DNA from: Copromyces sp. CBS 386.78
Lineage: Eukaryota > Ascomycota > Sordariomycetes > Sordariales > Sordariaceae
NCBI GenBank assembly: GCA_030685235.1
Contig: MU839089.1
Location: 416,467-480,466, forward strand
Direction: 5' to 3'
Length of the DNA stretch: 64,000 bases
Position 1 is the stretch's first letter. Every line of letters begins with the position of its first letter. This document shows positions 1 to 13,140 of this stretch, in pieces. The notes below the pieces were generated by a model. It saw nothing but the letters and a program-made list of their open reading frames with translations, did not search any database and had not been told where the DNA came from. Position numbers and translations under genes: made by a program.

Positions 1-292
1 GCCTAACCATACCAAAGCCGTCATAATCCAAAGTAACCCCGTAGCCTCTAAACGCCATAAACCCTGGGTATGAGCAATGTGATGAAACAAAGAAAATCCC
101 ACTTCCCGTGAACAAGCGGTCGGTTGATGTCGGCGGTTCCAAGAGGAGGCCGATAAGGGGTCGCGGAGCATCGTGACAGCAGCTGTCATCGGCTCGTGCT
201 TGACTCCAGCTTGGGTCTGGCCAAATACCATGACCACCACCATCACCCGACATTCCCCCACCAATTGTATCCTCCCAACCCAGCTCAACCTC

Positions 293-980
293 CTACGACG
301 AGCTATTCCCACTCTTCCTCTCTGGGCTCTTCCTCTCCCCACTCCCCTCCCTCTTTTCTGACTTGTCCTTCTTCCCAAACAAGAAATTCTTGCCCTTCTC
401 CGCCCACCCCAAGTCGCTCTCGCTCTTCTCGCCCTTCTTATGACCGTGTCTCTCGGCGCTCTCCTTGATCTCCTTATTTTCCTTGTGATTACTGCCATGT
501 CCATTATGTGTTCTCGAAGGGTGCAGCAGGTTGTGCAAGTGCAGGTGGTTCCCGTCTTCCTTGTCGATTGCGGCGTGGTTTCCGGCCTTTTGGGCTTCGC
601 GCGCGGCTTGCGCGTCTTCGGCTGTGAATACGTTGCCGGTGCCGCCGCGGCCGACGTGCGTGACGCCGAAGGATTCGCGGCGGACGACACTGTGTGTTAC
701 ATTATCGTGTTAGCGGTTTGGACTTTGGACTGAAGATGGCTGAGGTGATGGTCTCAGGAATAAAGGGAATGGGAACGTACGGCTCAACATCCTGTCTCCT
801 CCTCGTCTCAACAGGGTCCGAGTTCTTGGCCATGTTACCGTTGCCGCCGCGCCCCGTCGTCACCATGGCCGTCTTGAGCGTAGGTGTTTGCAAATCTTTG
901 GGCAGGATACGGGGGGACTTGGAGCTATCGACGATGTTGCCGGCGCCGCCGCGGCCTGATGATTGGAGGTGGCCCGTCAT
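293..980 (-). CDS. DUF3602 / GRGGxGN-repeat protein
   Basis: The protein is 198 residues in two exons, 980-781 and 689-293. The intron (780-690) starts GTACGT, has a GCTAAC branch point and ends CACAG. Three copies of the fungal DUF3602 (PAR-type) signature are visible: GRGGAGN near residue 9, GRGGNGN near residue 43, and GRGGTGN just after the splice junction, which the intron removal brings into frame. The C-terminal third is hydrophilic and Lys/Glu/Ser-rich. Related yeast Par32-type proteins are phosphoproteins that respond to rapamycin and nitrogen signals, but the biochemical role of this protein is not known. The start is the first ATG before the first repeat, preceded by GAACACA. The stop is TAG; the frame beyond it stays open to the window edge, but its residues do not look coding. 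Confidence 0.85.
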
Positions 981-3939
981 TGTGTTCTCGTCTCGCGGGA
1001 CGATGGCGTCTTATGCAGCGTCTCTGACGTGAAAAAGAGCCTTGGGGTGCAGACGGGCTGTTGTTGTATTTGTGTATGTAGGTCGTTACGAGGAAGTTGA
1101 CGATTGGAGAAGATTGGAGTGCTGCTGCAGATGGATGGATGGATTGTGTATGCGCGGGTAGTACGGCGAATGTCGTTATGACTCGGGCATGTTTGTCGCA
1201 GATGATAGAATGTGGTTGTTGGGAATAGAATGAGTCTTGAATTCCTGCTTCGAATCAATCAGATGTTGGATTGTCACTCAGATGGATGGCGGGGACTTGG
1301 GAGGGGAGGAGGGGTGCAGTGGGCAAACCCCTTCCTTTTTAGCTTTCAGCCCAGCAGCAGCGGACAAGCCGGGGCAGGCACCTTCTCACAGAGCACCGCA
1401 TGATCAAAACGTGCTGTGATTTACAGGGCAAACAAGGATCTTCTTAGCCCGCCTGCCTGCCTACTGAAAAAAGTCCATCACAACAAGTGCCTGAAAGCTT
1501 TTTTTTTCTTCCAGTGCTTCCATACGCCTCACCAAACCAAATTCCAAGGGTCTCGTCTTTCTCGGCGTTGACATCACACTAAGGCACAGGAAAAAGAAAG
1601 AAAAAAAAGAAAGAAAAAAAAGAAAGAAAAAAAAGAATGTCCAACAACTTTTAGCGAGATGGCTGGGCAGGCAATTCATTCCAAATCTTGGACCCCCAAC
1701 CCAAGAAACGAAAAAAAGAAAACAGCCAAGCAGGAACACGAGCGGGAGCAGGCGGGCCAAGAACAAGATGACACCATCCAGCAGATGATGTGCTCGTCCA
1801 ACGAAAGAGATTCCTGTTACGTACAAGAGGATGGATGGCACGTTCGCACCGGTCAGCAACACACACTTCTCGAACCCTAGTTTGGAAAGGGTTCCTTCGA
1901 TAGCATGGATGAATTGATTGATAACGCTCGATATCGAGAAAAGATATGATATCAACAAGACAATGGAGGGTCTTGAGGCTTGGGTTTGATATCAAAGTAC
2001 GTAGAGGTAGGTTTCCACTCACCTTCCCATTCGTCTTGCCAAGAACACATCCTAACGGAAGGTTTACAGAGAGAGGGATCTTCGCCAGCTCACGGCTTCC
2101 CCGAACTGGAAATTCGATTTCGGAGTTCGACTCGTCTCATGACAGACAACTAACAGTTCGTGATCGCAGATGAGACCGAAATCTACCGCCGGGTTGGGTC
2201 CGGTACCTGAATGACTGACTCTTGTTTTCTGTCCCGTGACACTTTATCCAAATCTGTTTCCCATTCTGGTTATCAAGCTTTCTAGAACGCGGAGAGAGCT
2301 GTGCCTCAACCGCTCGTTTGAAACGGGGGAACAACAAACATGCTTCCCACGTTTTCGTTCATGTTGCCATGCAGTTGAGTCGTCGTTGACACGCGGCATC
2401 TTTTGCCAAATCTCCCGGATGGATGGTGGTGGGTGGGAAGCCGGACAAACAAACAAAACATGGAAATCGGCAACTTTGATTTATTCTGCTCGCGTGTTGC
2501 CGATTGCGTACATATATGTCTACATCCCTTACAACATCCTCAACCCAACCACATCGGCACTTTGCCCGCCGCCGGCAGTAGTAATCCGACATTGGTCCCT
2601 CCGTCCGTCCGTCCGTCCGCGTCCGTTCGCGGCGCGGGAAAAGTGGAGAGAGCGCATCGGCACAGTTCCGTTCCGTTATCCGGGCTCGCTCACCAGGCTC
2701 CACAGTGGAAATCCATCCCGGGCCCGCGTCGAGGCCCGAGTCCCGAGTCCCGAGTCCCGAGTTCCGTCCGGACTGCCCCTGAAGAGTCTTCACACCACCC
2801 GCCCGACGGGACTTTCCAGTGATGTACGTAATGTAATGTACCTTACCTACCTTGACTGTAAACACAGTTAACTCTTGAGATCTCTACAATCTCTCTCTCA
2901 TAAATGGAATGGAAACGAATAAATGGAAACGAAAGCTCTAAATTAATCCCCCTTCCATCATCGGTACCCTGTCTCTCACAAGTCCGCGGTCCGCCTTTCT
3001 GTTTGCCAAGAGGTACCTCAACGCAACGCAGCCACCGGCCAACCGCAACTCTTCCTTCGTCTCCGGCGGTGTGTGTGTGTGTGTCTGTTTGCAGTCTAGA
3101 TGGCCTTTCCGATCCGAACGGAGGTACATATGTATGTAGTGTCGCGGGCATGAGGCTCATGAGGCACAGTGTCCGGATCATCGATCGGTCTTTAAGCGTG
3201 CGTGGAATTCTCCAGTCCGGCCTGGTTTCGGTCTCGGTCCCGGATTCTCTGTCTGTCGTCCTAGAACAGACTGCAAAATATCAGCTTGGTTACAAACAAA
3301 CCAACACGCAAATCTTGGACGAAAAGTGAATTGTGCCCTTTTTTTTTTTTTTTTTTTTTTTGTCTGGGAGAATGGACTATGTTTGTTGAACAACAATGAT
3401 ATTGATTACAACCGGGCTAATAAAACAGAAAACAGAAGAACCGCCGGCGCCTCTCCTCTCCTGTATACTCTCTTTCCCCTTTCCAGTGTGACAGAAATAT
3501 ATGGTAGTATGGAAGTGAAAAAACATAAAGATAAAAAATAAAAAAAGTATTTACAACTTGTACTAGAATAGATCCAATGGGTGCAGTGGTCCCGCCAATT
3601 CTAGAATAAACACACACATACTAGCAAGATATCCTTTCATTTCCCCCAATTCCCGTCCATTTCTTTGGTACATGTCCAAATCCTATCTGTCCCTATTCTA
3701 GGACATCCCTTGAATCCAACAAGCCTATGTATGCTGCTGAATTGGTTTTGCGTCCTTTCCATCATGCAGGACACCCAATAGTCCTTGTTCGAATGGCCAA
3801 ACCAACAAGTCTTGTCCGTTTCTTCGTTATCCTCGTTTTGTCGTGAATCCATGACGGTGATAGCCTGAGCTCCTGTGGTCTCCAGTCGTCGTCGGCAACT
3901 GTGACTAGCCCTATTTCACACCTCATATCCAACACCCCC
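981..3939. other. intergenic, no supported gene
   Basis: This spacer of about 3 kb lies upstream of the DUF3602 gene and downstream of velB. Short open frames occur on both strands, but none shows a recognisable family or a consistent splice pattern. It holds simple sequence: A-rich GAAAGAAAAAAAA units around 1588-1636, a CCGT tract near 2600, CCCGAGT repeats at about 2735-2762, a GT tract near 3070 and a T run of over 20 near 3340. Confidence 0.6.
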
Positions 3940-6088
3940 CTAATAATCATCATCATCCTCATTATTCTTACTATTCGCCCCCTCCTTCCTGATGGGAATT
4001 TTGATCCCTTGCGTCGCAAAACACTTGCTGAGCGCCGTGCTGTCGCACACACCAGGGAACTTCTTGGCCGAAAAGACCTGAAATGGCTCGCTGAAGACCG
4101 AGGCCAAGATGGGCGCCTTGGACTGGTTGATGATGCCTGTGCTGCTGCTTCCCGAACCGGAGGATCCCGAGGAGGGGAGCGGGGTGGGGAGACCGACGTT
4201 TACAAAGGAGAATTGGAGTCTTTTGTTTTGTGGCCATGTTAGCTTGCTGTTCTCCGGGGGTTCTGCACGGGATCAAGTGAAGCAAGGGACAGTATGTCTA
4301 GATGACGGGGGACAACATAACATACCTAAAAACCCCCTCAGTCCTCACGCTCAAATCCTGCATCACGAACCAAATCCCAATCTTGTCGTTCGTATCCGTC
4401 AACCTGAAGGCGCTGCACACCAAGCTTCCGATCAAGTTCCTCGTGAACATGCCCTGGGGCTGCTGTCCTCCTCCGCCGCCCTGGCCACCGGCAACGCTGC
4501 TGACCGACATTCTTTGCTGCAGAGGTCCACCGGGCATGCCACCGGGCATGCCTGGAATACCGCCGCCGCCGCCGTATTGATTCGCATGATCGTAAGGACC
4601 TACTCGCTGGGGAGCGCCGTATGGTCCGGCGGCCTGGTGGGATGCAAGTTGTGGTTGGTTGTACTGGTAGTGCGAGGGGGCGGGGGCGCCGTAGGGGTTT
4701 CCGTTTACGAAGCCGGCTGTATTGTTAGCATTTACTGCACTGTACTGTATAACATCGTGAATGGGTAAACATAGGTAAGCATACCCTGGTAAGGACTCGT
4801 CTGCATATCGTACGGATTCATGCCCGGGTTCCCTTGATACGGCGACATTCCCTGATGATGTCCTCCATAGCCAGCACCAACAACAACATCTCGATTCGAC
4901 GGCAGAATATGCGAATAAGCCGGCGTCGTTTGCTCGAGCGAGGCGTACGAAGCGGGCGTGGTAGACGAAATAGAGGGCGTCGAGGTCGTGTGTCGGACGA
5001 GGTTTACTTCTTTGAGAGCGTCTTCTGTGTAGAGGCTAACGTTGCAGATGAACATTGAGTATTCGATTTCACTGGTGAAATGTGTCAGCCATTCATCATC
5101 ATTGGTAAGGGGGTTTAAACGAGAATACTAACTTGCAATCAATCTCTTTCCCAGTTTTCGCATCTCTGATAACCAGCTTAACACAGGGAGGAGGCGTGAT
5201 AGGTCTTCGATCCTGTCATGTCCAAATGTCATGTGTAAGCCACCGATCGCAAAACTGTTTGTGCTGGGTAGAGCGAGAAAAACATAACACAACACAAGGC
5301 AATAGGCTACATTGGTTGGATGAAACTTGCATGTGCTAATGTGCCAATGTGCCATGTGCCAGCAGCCAGCCAGCAGCCAGCCAGACATAAAACTAAGCAA
5401 GCCATAGATCCAAACGTACCTTATCACCAAAACCACACATTCGCGCACGTTGTGGTTGTTGCACAACTTCAAGCCTATTGAACAAAAAGTGAAACCGGGT
5501 TAGCCCTGTCTGTTCGTCTTTTCTTGACTTTTGTCTCTGTCCAGTCTCTTGGCCCTCTTTGGCTCTTGTCTTGTCGTCTCCTCGCTCCGTCTCTGTCTGT
5601 CTTTCTGTCTTCAAAAATACTCACGAATACATCCTCCCCTGACTATCCGTCCCCGAGTAGGGCTTCAGATTTTGTTCCTGCTGCATCCTTTCCTCGACCG
5701 TCAAGGGCGCTCGTTCTTGCGCTTGTTGTTGTTGCTGCTGCTGCTGGGATGGCGGGGTGGATTGTAATTGACCGCCGTGGACGCCGCTTCCATCTCCTCC
5801 ATGACTGTTGGGACCACCACCTGGGCCGAGGGAAAGAGGAGCCCCCGAAGAACCGGAGCCGGAGCCGGACATGGTGGTGGCATCTTGGTATGGGTTTGTA
5901 TGGCTGGGCGGCGGTGGCGCGTTGGGAGGGGCCATGGAGGGCAGTTGCTGTTGGTGTTGCTGCTGGTGCAGCTGGTGATGACGCGGGGCCGGGGGGTATG
6001 GAGACGCGTGATGAGGATCGTGGCCGTGATAGCTCGTCGTGTGGTCGGGCGGCAGCTGGTGCGGCAGGTTTGAAGGATACGGTTGCAT
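3940..6088 (-). CDS. velB: velvet regulator VelB
   Basis: VelB is a nuclear velvet-family factor that pairs with VeA, LaeA or VosA to control sexual/asexual development and secondary metabolism; the Neurospora orthologue is called ve-2. The 518-residue protein has six exons: 6088-5625, 5474-5420, 5212-5133, 5071-4785, 4716-4326 and 4219-3940. All five joins preserve frame with normal donors. Residues 1-155 are Gln/Pro/His-rich and disordered. The velvet domain begins with VVQQPQRARMCGFGDK, then DRRPITPPPCVKLVI and CNEIEYSMF. It is interrupted by a Gly/Tyr/Pro-rich insert of about 150 residues, a known VelB trait. It resumes with NLIGSLVCSAFRLTD, GIWFVMQDLSVRTEG and VFSAKKFPGVCDST, and ends with an acidic tail. 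The split domain with its insert separates VelB from VosA. A long gene-poor flank lies upstream, as is common for developmental regulators. Confidence 0.95.
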
Positions 6089-9000
6089 CTTTTTGTTGTC
6101 TGTTTCGTCCGTTCTTGGTCTTTTATTTCTTAACCTGGCTGTATTGTATGTCTTGTCTGTAGGTAGGTAGGTATGCCGGCGCGCAATTGATTGATTGATG
6201 GTTCGATCCCCTGGAAGCTCGGACTCGAGTGCGCAACGGTTCTAGGAACTAAGTACAGTAGTAAAAGTCGGAGGAGGGGTCTTTGTCTTTTTGTTGTTCT
6301 TTTGTATTTCTGGACCCGATCCAAATCCAAAAGAAGGTGAACCACGGTTGATGTTCTGTGGGCGCAAGGGAAGTGGGCGTACAAGAGCTTTATTTGTTAT
6401 TTCTTTTTCTTCTTCTGCCAAACAACAACAAAAGCGCTGACGACAGCTCTTCAAGAAAGGCACAAGATGTTAGGTTGTAGCTTGTCAGGAACACGGAACA
6501 CCCTTGAACTGGAGCTGTCGCGCTCGGGTACCTCTCTGTTGGGTTGGAGAGCCGCAGTGCTCAGGTGGATGAGGGGCGGGCGGGTTCGGTCAGTGGCACC
6601 GAAGGAGCGGCAGCAGGGCGGGGAGCGTGGGGCACGTTTGGGATTTTTTTTGGGGGCGGGGGCTGTCTTTCCAGTTAGGCAGTCAGTACTCAGTCCAGGC
6701 TGACGGGAAGTCGGTCGGGAATGCAAGTGACGGGATCCAGAGAGAATGATTCGGCAGAGCTGACAAAAGTGGAAGTCGCTAAAGTCAGTTGTCAGGCCAA
6801 CTTATAGTGAGATGACGATGACGAATGGCGATTGGGTCGGGACCGAGAAAGAGTTGAAAGTGCAGAAATTTGTCGAGTTTGTCCAAGAAGGGTTCGGTTT
6901 CAAGTTGAACGAAGAGGAGAATGAAGGTATGTGTTATTTGCGGGTCACCGATTATTAGCCTAGGTTGAGTGAGGTTGCTTTGAAAGTAGGTAACTTTACT
7001 TCTCTTTTGAGAAAAAAGAAAGAGAGACTTCACTTTACTCTTCAATACCCCTTGCCCACCCTTGAAGACCTTCCCCGCGAAGCTCGGTGTTTGTGTCTGT
7101 GTGTTGCTGATGATTCTTGGGTGTAATCCAGGGTCCTCTTAAGGCCCGTGTACCGTGTATCTTGTATCTAGTGGTGCATGTGGAGCATCTTCTCGCAGCT
7201 GTTTTTGGTCAGTTCAGTACCTCTCATTGGCGGTTTCAAAGTGTGTTTCGTAGCTGTACCTTTGCTGTACACTACACTTGTGAAGCTGCAGCACCGTCCA
7301 TGCAATCAAGTCTCCGACACGCAGCCAGGCCCTCTACCTGGTAACCTGTTAGACCTCACTACCTAAGGAAAGAAGGGATACCGCTGCCTGTCCGTTTTAC
7401 CTATCGCAGTATGCATATCACGCTGTTGTGCCAGGTTCCATCTGCAAGACATATACCTCTGGTCTGACGTTGTAGCGGCCTAGCTACTGTGTAAACGACG
7501 GGAAACCGAATATTGACAAGCGACCAAGTCAAGCCAAGTCAAGTCCGCTGCCGGGCTGCTTGCTGGCTTCTGGGCTACTGCCGTCGTCGGGTAGTGCTGT
7601 GCAAATGCCCGTCAGACGGGAGTCCAGTCTAGCTTAGCTCATCAGCCGTAGAGTCCTTGGTGGGAGTTGTTGGGACTAGGTGTGTTAGGTCTAAGCTAAT
7701 GGGGGGGTAATCGTAGTAGCGATTTGCTGAAGGCGGGACGTCAAAGCTATGAATGAGCCCGCTGGAACGGGAAGCTGAGATGTGCTGATGCGAGTATTGC
7801 CATTTTGTTAATAATCCAATTTCCCGAGAGAGCTTGTGCTGGTAAATCATCAGCTGCTGCTATATCGTGGTGGTAGCTTGTGCGGGTCACTGAATAAAAC
7901 ATCATATATATAGTTGCTATTATTGTGGTATATTTCCCCAAGCCTATAGCTCTTTAGCGCTCACCCACAAACGAATGCGAATAGAACCGCAAAACGGCCG
8001 CTAGGCCACGCCCGAGTGTTCATCATGACAGCCCATTATGGCGACCACAAGGCAAGGAGCCTTGTTGAATATCAGGCGACGACGTTGTAGCAACATTGCT
8101 CACGGACACTTGCGAGAAATCAAGGGAGGATAGGGCATCTTGGCCGCGGGTGTAACGAAAGAAAAGCAACGCTCAGTAGCATGTGGTGGTGCATTGTAAG
8201 GTATAACCTGAACGGGTTCCATGGAGAGGTAGCTATTCGGTACCTGGGATTGCGACTGTCACCTCATGTAGCGGCGCTTCATCTGTCGTGCTCGAGAGCT
8301 GTGACCGGGGAGTAGAAAACGGCCATTTCAGATTCCAGCTTGTCCTGTTTTGTGCTATGGTAGCAGTGAACAGCCAGCAACCGGACAGGGGGTTAGGTAG
8401 GTACCGTGAGGCGGGATTCAGACGGGATACCTCGCCGGACTGCCCTACCACCCAGAGAAAGCGTACAGCAGAATGTTACAATCGCACAACTTACATAGCC
8501 TAGGTACGACCACTGGGCCGTTACCGGGCGTCCATCAGCAATAACAAGCCGTCCTCAGCCGCCGAGATGGGATACCAGCAGTGGAAGGTCGTTTGCAGAT
8601 TTCGCTGTGATATGCTCAGTCTCGATGGAGAGATCAGTGCATATGTAGACAGGCGGCCGCCATAACATGCCCGGACGTTAGCCGCGATCTCGTCTTCACT
8701 TGCCTGCTGTAAGCATAAACATGGACGTAACGGTCGGCAAGACCTACCTTGTGGTGGTATCGAGTGTAGAGTTACCAAGTTCGGCTCACCATGCTTCCGC
8801 TCCGAGCTCTTCACAAACCCTGTGCATGTGTTGCCCTTCTCTGACCTCCAGGCTCAGGCCTCCATGAGTCCACGGAAAGCGAGGACGACACCGTACGGCG
8901 GTAGTAGGCACCGAAATTGGAGGCTGAAATGGTCCAGACTTTTGGTGTGTAATTCGAGTCCATAGCTTGGTTTTGTCGTCCCGGCAGGTGGTGTTGTAAT

Positions 9001-12000
9001 TAACCACCAAGGTCATCAAAGCCTCCAGATGACCTTGATCGCTGGTCACCACTTTGTGTCTGCGGCCCGATCGGTGAGCATACATGTCCATCGGGACGGA
9101 CAGGAAGTCACAAGGTGGTGATGGCAATCAAGTCCCGCTTGCTTTCCTTTGGCCCAGCTCACACCCACACGCTGATAGCGGAGGCAGGTCCTGATTCCCC
9201 AACGAGTCCTTGGACAATCAACCAGTCCTGGCGTTTTGCGCCACACCTGCTAGCCGAGTCGTCAGAGAGAGGAGCGGGTCCGTACCGCACGCGGCAACTT
9301 CCCGTGCGGCGGAAGCGGCGTCTGCAACGAGTCGGACAGCGCAGTCGGAGAGGCACAGATGTTATCGAGTTGTCAGAATCCCACCGCATTGCAGTGTTGT
9401 CTCAACTGCAAGTCACCACTCTCCGTGCCTCGTCAGCAAGAGCGAGAGTGCAAATGCCGTCGCCAGGAGGATAGCGAGGAGGTCCAAATCGACAACCAAC
9501 TGGCTATGTCGAGGACGATCCTTGCTGGAGGAGGCTATATGTCGAGCCACGACTTGAACCGGATGAGCTGGCAATACTGAGTTTTGGCCAGAAATATCCA
9601 ATCAAAAGATTGACGTTTCCACGTGAGGAAGAGGTTTAATGAGCCGCAACGGTGATGCCACGATCCGAGTAATCAAAGGATGAAGTGAATGGAAATAGAA
9701 CAAGTCAAACTTGGGACTGGATGAACAGTAGCACCCGGTTGAGTTTGGTAATGGTAGGAAAAACAAACGGTGCGGACGGGTTCTCGCCGAAGGGCAATGG
9801 AGGATTGGGAGATTGATTGCTTTGATTGATGGTTGAGTGTTGGATGTCATTGATGAATTGAGGTCCTCCTTGCAGGATCTGCCACTCCCGACACGGCACC
9901 TGTGGGCCAGTGACAGCTGTCAAATAGATCCACTTCAGACTAAGCATTTAGTGTACGCACCGACATCATCAACTGGGAAACGGCATTGGAGATGCAGCTC
10001 GCTGCCTCGAGGCTCGTTCCCGAAAGTTTGAAGAAATCACAAATTAGGACAGTCCCTTTCCAAGAAGGGACGATCAAGGGACTGGCGGACTTGCCTCCGA
10101 ACTCTTTTGGATCTGTGAAAATTCTTTTTTCGTCAACGCTCGAGTGTCTTCCTCGGACCTTAAGTTGGAATTCCGGTTCGCCCACAAACCGCCCACATCC
10201 AATTGCAACCATCACGATCCTCTGACATCCAAAGGACTTTTCATGACTTCTTCGCAAGAGTTCTAACTTCACTCATCTTGATCTTGAGCTTTTTCGGGCC
10301 CCATTGCCGGGATTCAACGTTACCACCATAACCGTCCAGCATGACGGAAGGGGCGCCTCATGCGACGAACCGAGACCGTGCGCATAAAACGTGCGGGGGT
10401 GACAATGGAAGCTGATCATGGTCCAAGAATATTTTACGGTCCTTCTCTCTCAGTCTGGTTTATGTTTGTTTGTTTCAGTCTGGGCCTTTCCATGATTCCC
10501 CTCTCCCTTTTCGTTTCTTGACTTGGCTTGGCTGGATGGTTGAGGAAGGCTTCCATACGTTCTACATCCGTGCGCATTCATGCGTAGGTCGTCGATGAAA
10601 CAGCTTATCAGCACGATATGCTGTAGGGCGCTTTCACTCACTATCAAAAACGACGACATATCAGACTTTGAGTCCACCGTCATCTTGACTCTTGCAAAGA
10701 GTGTGAACCATCAAGAGCCATCCGAGACTAAAGGCATGGGAACAAGACAGGGCATTATTCATGCGAACCCATCTCGGGTTGCTATTGCTCCCCTTCGCTG
10801 CCAGGCAACCGACGAGTGTTTGTTCCCCTAAATCGCCGCACCGTATACTGTGTGGTGCAACTCCACCACTCACTCCCAAGGCTGACTTCGGATTCTGCAG
10901 CGAAACGCTTTTGGATAGGAATTCAAGCATCGACACCAATGCCCCCGTCATCTGCCTGTACTGATACTCAACGCAGGGGTAGATGCCAGGCGGTCCTCCA
11001 CAATATTCGAACAAAAGGTTGAGACCTTGTCATGCCATCATCACAACACAAGACGCCATAGACGGGAACTTCAGTAACCGTCCGGGAATGGGACTTTACC
11101 ACCCCGTACTTTCGTCAAGTCCATCTTGCCATCTTGTCCAGAGCCAAGGTTACTCTGCCTCCAAGGCAGTTGCTTTCTGCAGGGCACGGGTTCATGACGT
11201 ACTGGATATGGGGCCATCACCTAGGACCAGCATCGGTACCGATATGAAGCTTTATATGGGGTAACGATGAGCAGAGAAGCACTGCTCTCCAATGGTCCAT
11301 TCTCGCCTTGCCATGACCGCCAACAGACCAGGTGTGATCCACTCCATCCTACTTGGAGATTAGGCATGCCATACCATGTGCTTCCCCAGAACGGTAGGAC
11401 ATGACCAAGGATGGATGGCCGTTCCTCGAGGACCAAGCTATATGTGGCCGCGATATGGGATACCAGAGGACACTGGGAGTGACTACTTTTACAGGAATGG
11501 TGGACCTGGAAGATACCTAGTGCCTAATCGAGGAAGACAGAGCACTAATCGACAATGTCTCGGTTAACATGACACCCTCATATGGAAGCATGAGCTTATA
11601 GCAGAGCCAATAAGCTACGGAGCTCGCCATTCCTTGCTCGGAGACTCGGGGTCGGGGATGAGGGAGCGGCACCCAGAGATGGAGACACTGGGGGTGTCTT
11701 GCTCATGTGGGAGATTTGGCAGACATTGGGGACGTGACGATGAAGGCCCAGACCACGATGATGAACCAGCTTGGCCAGTCATTGTCAATCTCTGGGTGCT
11801 GGCCCTCAATGATTATCACTCCCGTCCGTGGTACACAAGATATTTGGTTGCAAGCACTTTCCTTGATCGGGACATGAACAGTAGCTCAGCACGGTACTCG
11901 CTAATGAAGGCTACACCCGTCCCGTTTCCGGCTTTCCGTACTTTGTCTCTGGGCTGACCTGACTACCTTTAGGCAGCACTGTGGTGATCATCACTCATTT

Positions 12001-12246
12001 CCATTAAACTCTTTTTCGTCAGTTGACCAAGGTTATAACAGTTGGTCGTGTCGGCTGCGTGCCAAATTCTGTCCAAGCAAGCAACAGTCGTGATAGCAGA
12101 GGCGATGATAAAAAAGGATATAAAAAAAAGGAAAAAGAGGAGGAAAAAAAGAAACTATCTACTTTACTTTCTCCTCGGGAACGAGCGGACCATGTGTCGA
12201 CATCCGCAATCTCAGCCTTTCGCGAAAGAATTGCGTGACATGATCC
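6089..12246. other. 6-kb gene-poor region upstream of velB
   Basis: No frame longer than about 120 codons, and no recognisable domain, transposase or splice-linked gene, is visible on either strand. Base composition is near balanced, without the extreme A+T skew expected of heavily RIP-mutated DNA. Minus-strand frames at 8786-9127, 9940-10272 and 10661-11014 have no recognised similarity. The stretch could hold velB regulatory sequence, 5' UTR exons or a long non-coding RNA, but nothing in the sequence proves any of these. Confidence 0.5.
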
Positions 12247-12333
12247 GAGTCGAACTCGTGACCTCTTCGTGGACCGGAGTGCGGCACACTGAAGAGGCCC
12301 TCAATGAGACCAGTTGAGCTACCCGCCCTGGTT
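12247..12333 (-). other. tRNA-like element with Pol III A and B boxes
   Basis: On the minus strand TAGCTCAACTGG (12321-12310) fits the tRNA A box and GAGTTCGACTC (12257-12247) fits the B-box core, about 50 nt apart. Between them CCTCTT and AAGAGG can form an anticodon-type stem enclosing an intron-like loop. However, the 5' GGGCGGG has no pairing partner downstream and the T stem is poor. This therefore looks like a degenerate tRNA or a tRNA-derived (SINE-like) remnant rather than a working tRNA, and no anticodon is assigned. Confidence 0.35.
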
Positions 12334-12674
12334 AGGCGGGTATCTGGTCTCTAGGAGATCCTGACTACTCGGCCTGGATTGGCCGCTTATCAAGGGCAAG
12401 CGAGCGAGCGCGGCGGCCCGGGACGCAGGTGGGTGGCCTAGACGGATTTCGTCCCATGTCTGGTGAGTGGTATTTGCGCTCCGTTGGGTGAAGGTGGTGG
12501 AAGTGGAAGGAAGGTACGGGGTGGACTGTGCGGTAGCGCCGTGTGGTTGATGGGTTGTCTCGGAGGCAGCTAGTGGGTGGGCGGGCAACGAAGGGAACCA
12601 CAAGGCATCTTCACTCTTGTCTCCATCTCATTGTCATTTGGTCTGTTAAAATCCCCTTAACACGCTTCCCGCCG

Positions 12675-13140
12675 TCATCTGGTCCATCTTCCACACCGAC
12701 CGACGTCCTCCTCACAAGCACCACCACCCTCATCCTCAAAGACCACCTCCACCCCATCCTCATCATAAACCGGCACATGCCCCAAAATAACCACCTCCAT
12801 CCACCCCTGCTCGATACGCTTCTCCACCCGATCAATATCATTCTCCTCTCCTTCCCTTTCTCTCTTGTCCGGAGAATCAATCCGAAACCCTCTATCCACC
12901 AAACACAACCGAAACCCATTCTGCGGACCGTGTCTACCGGTTTGATAAACGAAGAAGAGCATAGGCCATCGCAGCTTGCCCGTAGTTGGATCGCGGTCTC
13001 CATGGTGGAAGATGTGGTGCCGGACGGAGCCTGGATGGTTGGAGATTTCTTCGAGGGGACTGCACTGCCGAGGGCGAGGTGGTGGAGGACTGATGGCAGG
13101 TTTTGATAATATATAGATAGATAGGGCTGGAGGGGCTAGA
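12675..13140 (-). CDS. unassigned coding-like frame, possible partial gene
   Basis: One minus-strand frame stays open from near 13190 to a TGA at 12675 and reads like protein. Segments include SPLEEISNHPGS, HHIFHHGDRDPTTGK, LRWPMLFFVYQTGR and GFRLCLVDRGFRID, followed by an acidic C-terminus. The only ATG in the conserved-looking part is internal, at 12962, so an upstream exon or a decayed 5' end is likely. A minus-strand frame at 13596-13321 ends at a possible GTAAGT donor and could be that exon, but no in-frame join was found. No family is recognised. It may be a pseudogene or a lineage-specific gene. Confidence 0.35.

Noticed and set aside
1..292. Open frame of about 97 codons after the TAG of the DUF3602 gene
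   Set aside because: It runs to the window edge, but the residues do not resemble the preceding protein and show no repeat motif; judged a chance open frame, unlike the RhoGEF and DAHP synthase cases.
2236..2871. 211-aa plus-strand frame and its antisense partner
   Set aside because: Built on CCGT and CCCGAGT repeats with no recognisable domain.
6190..6225. GGTTCGATCCC word resembling a tRNA B box
   Set aside because: No A box or cloverleaf stems at tRNA spacing.
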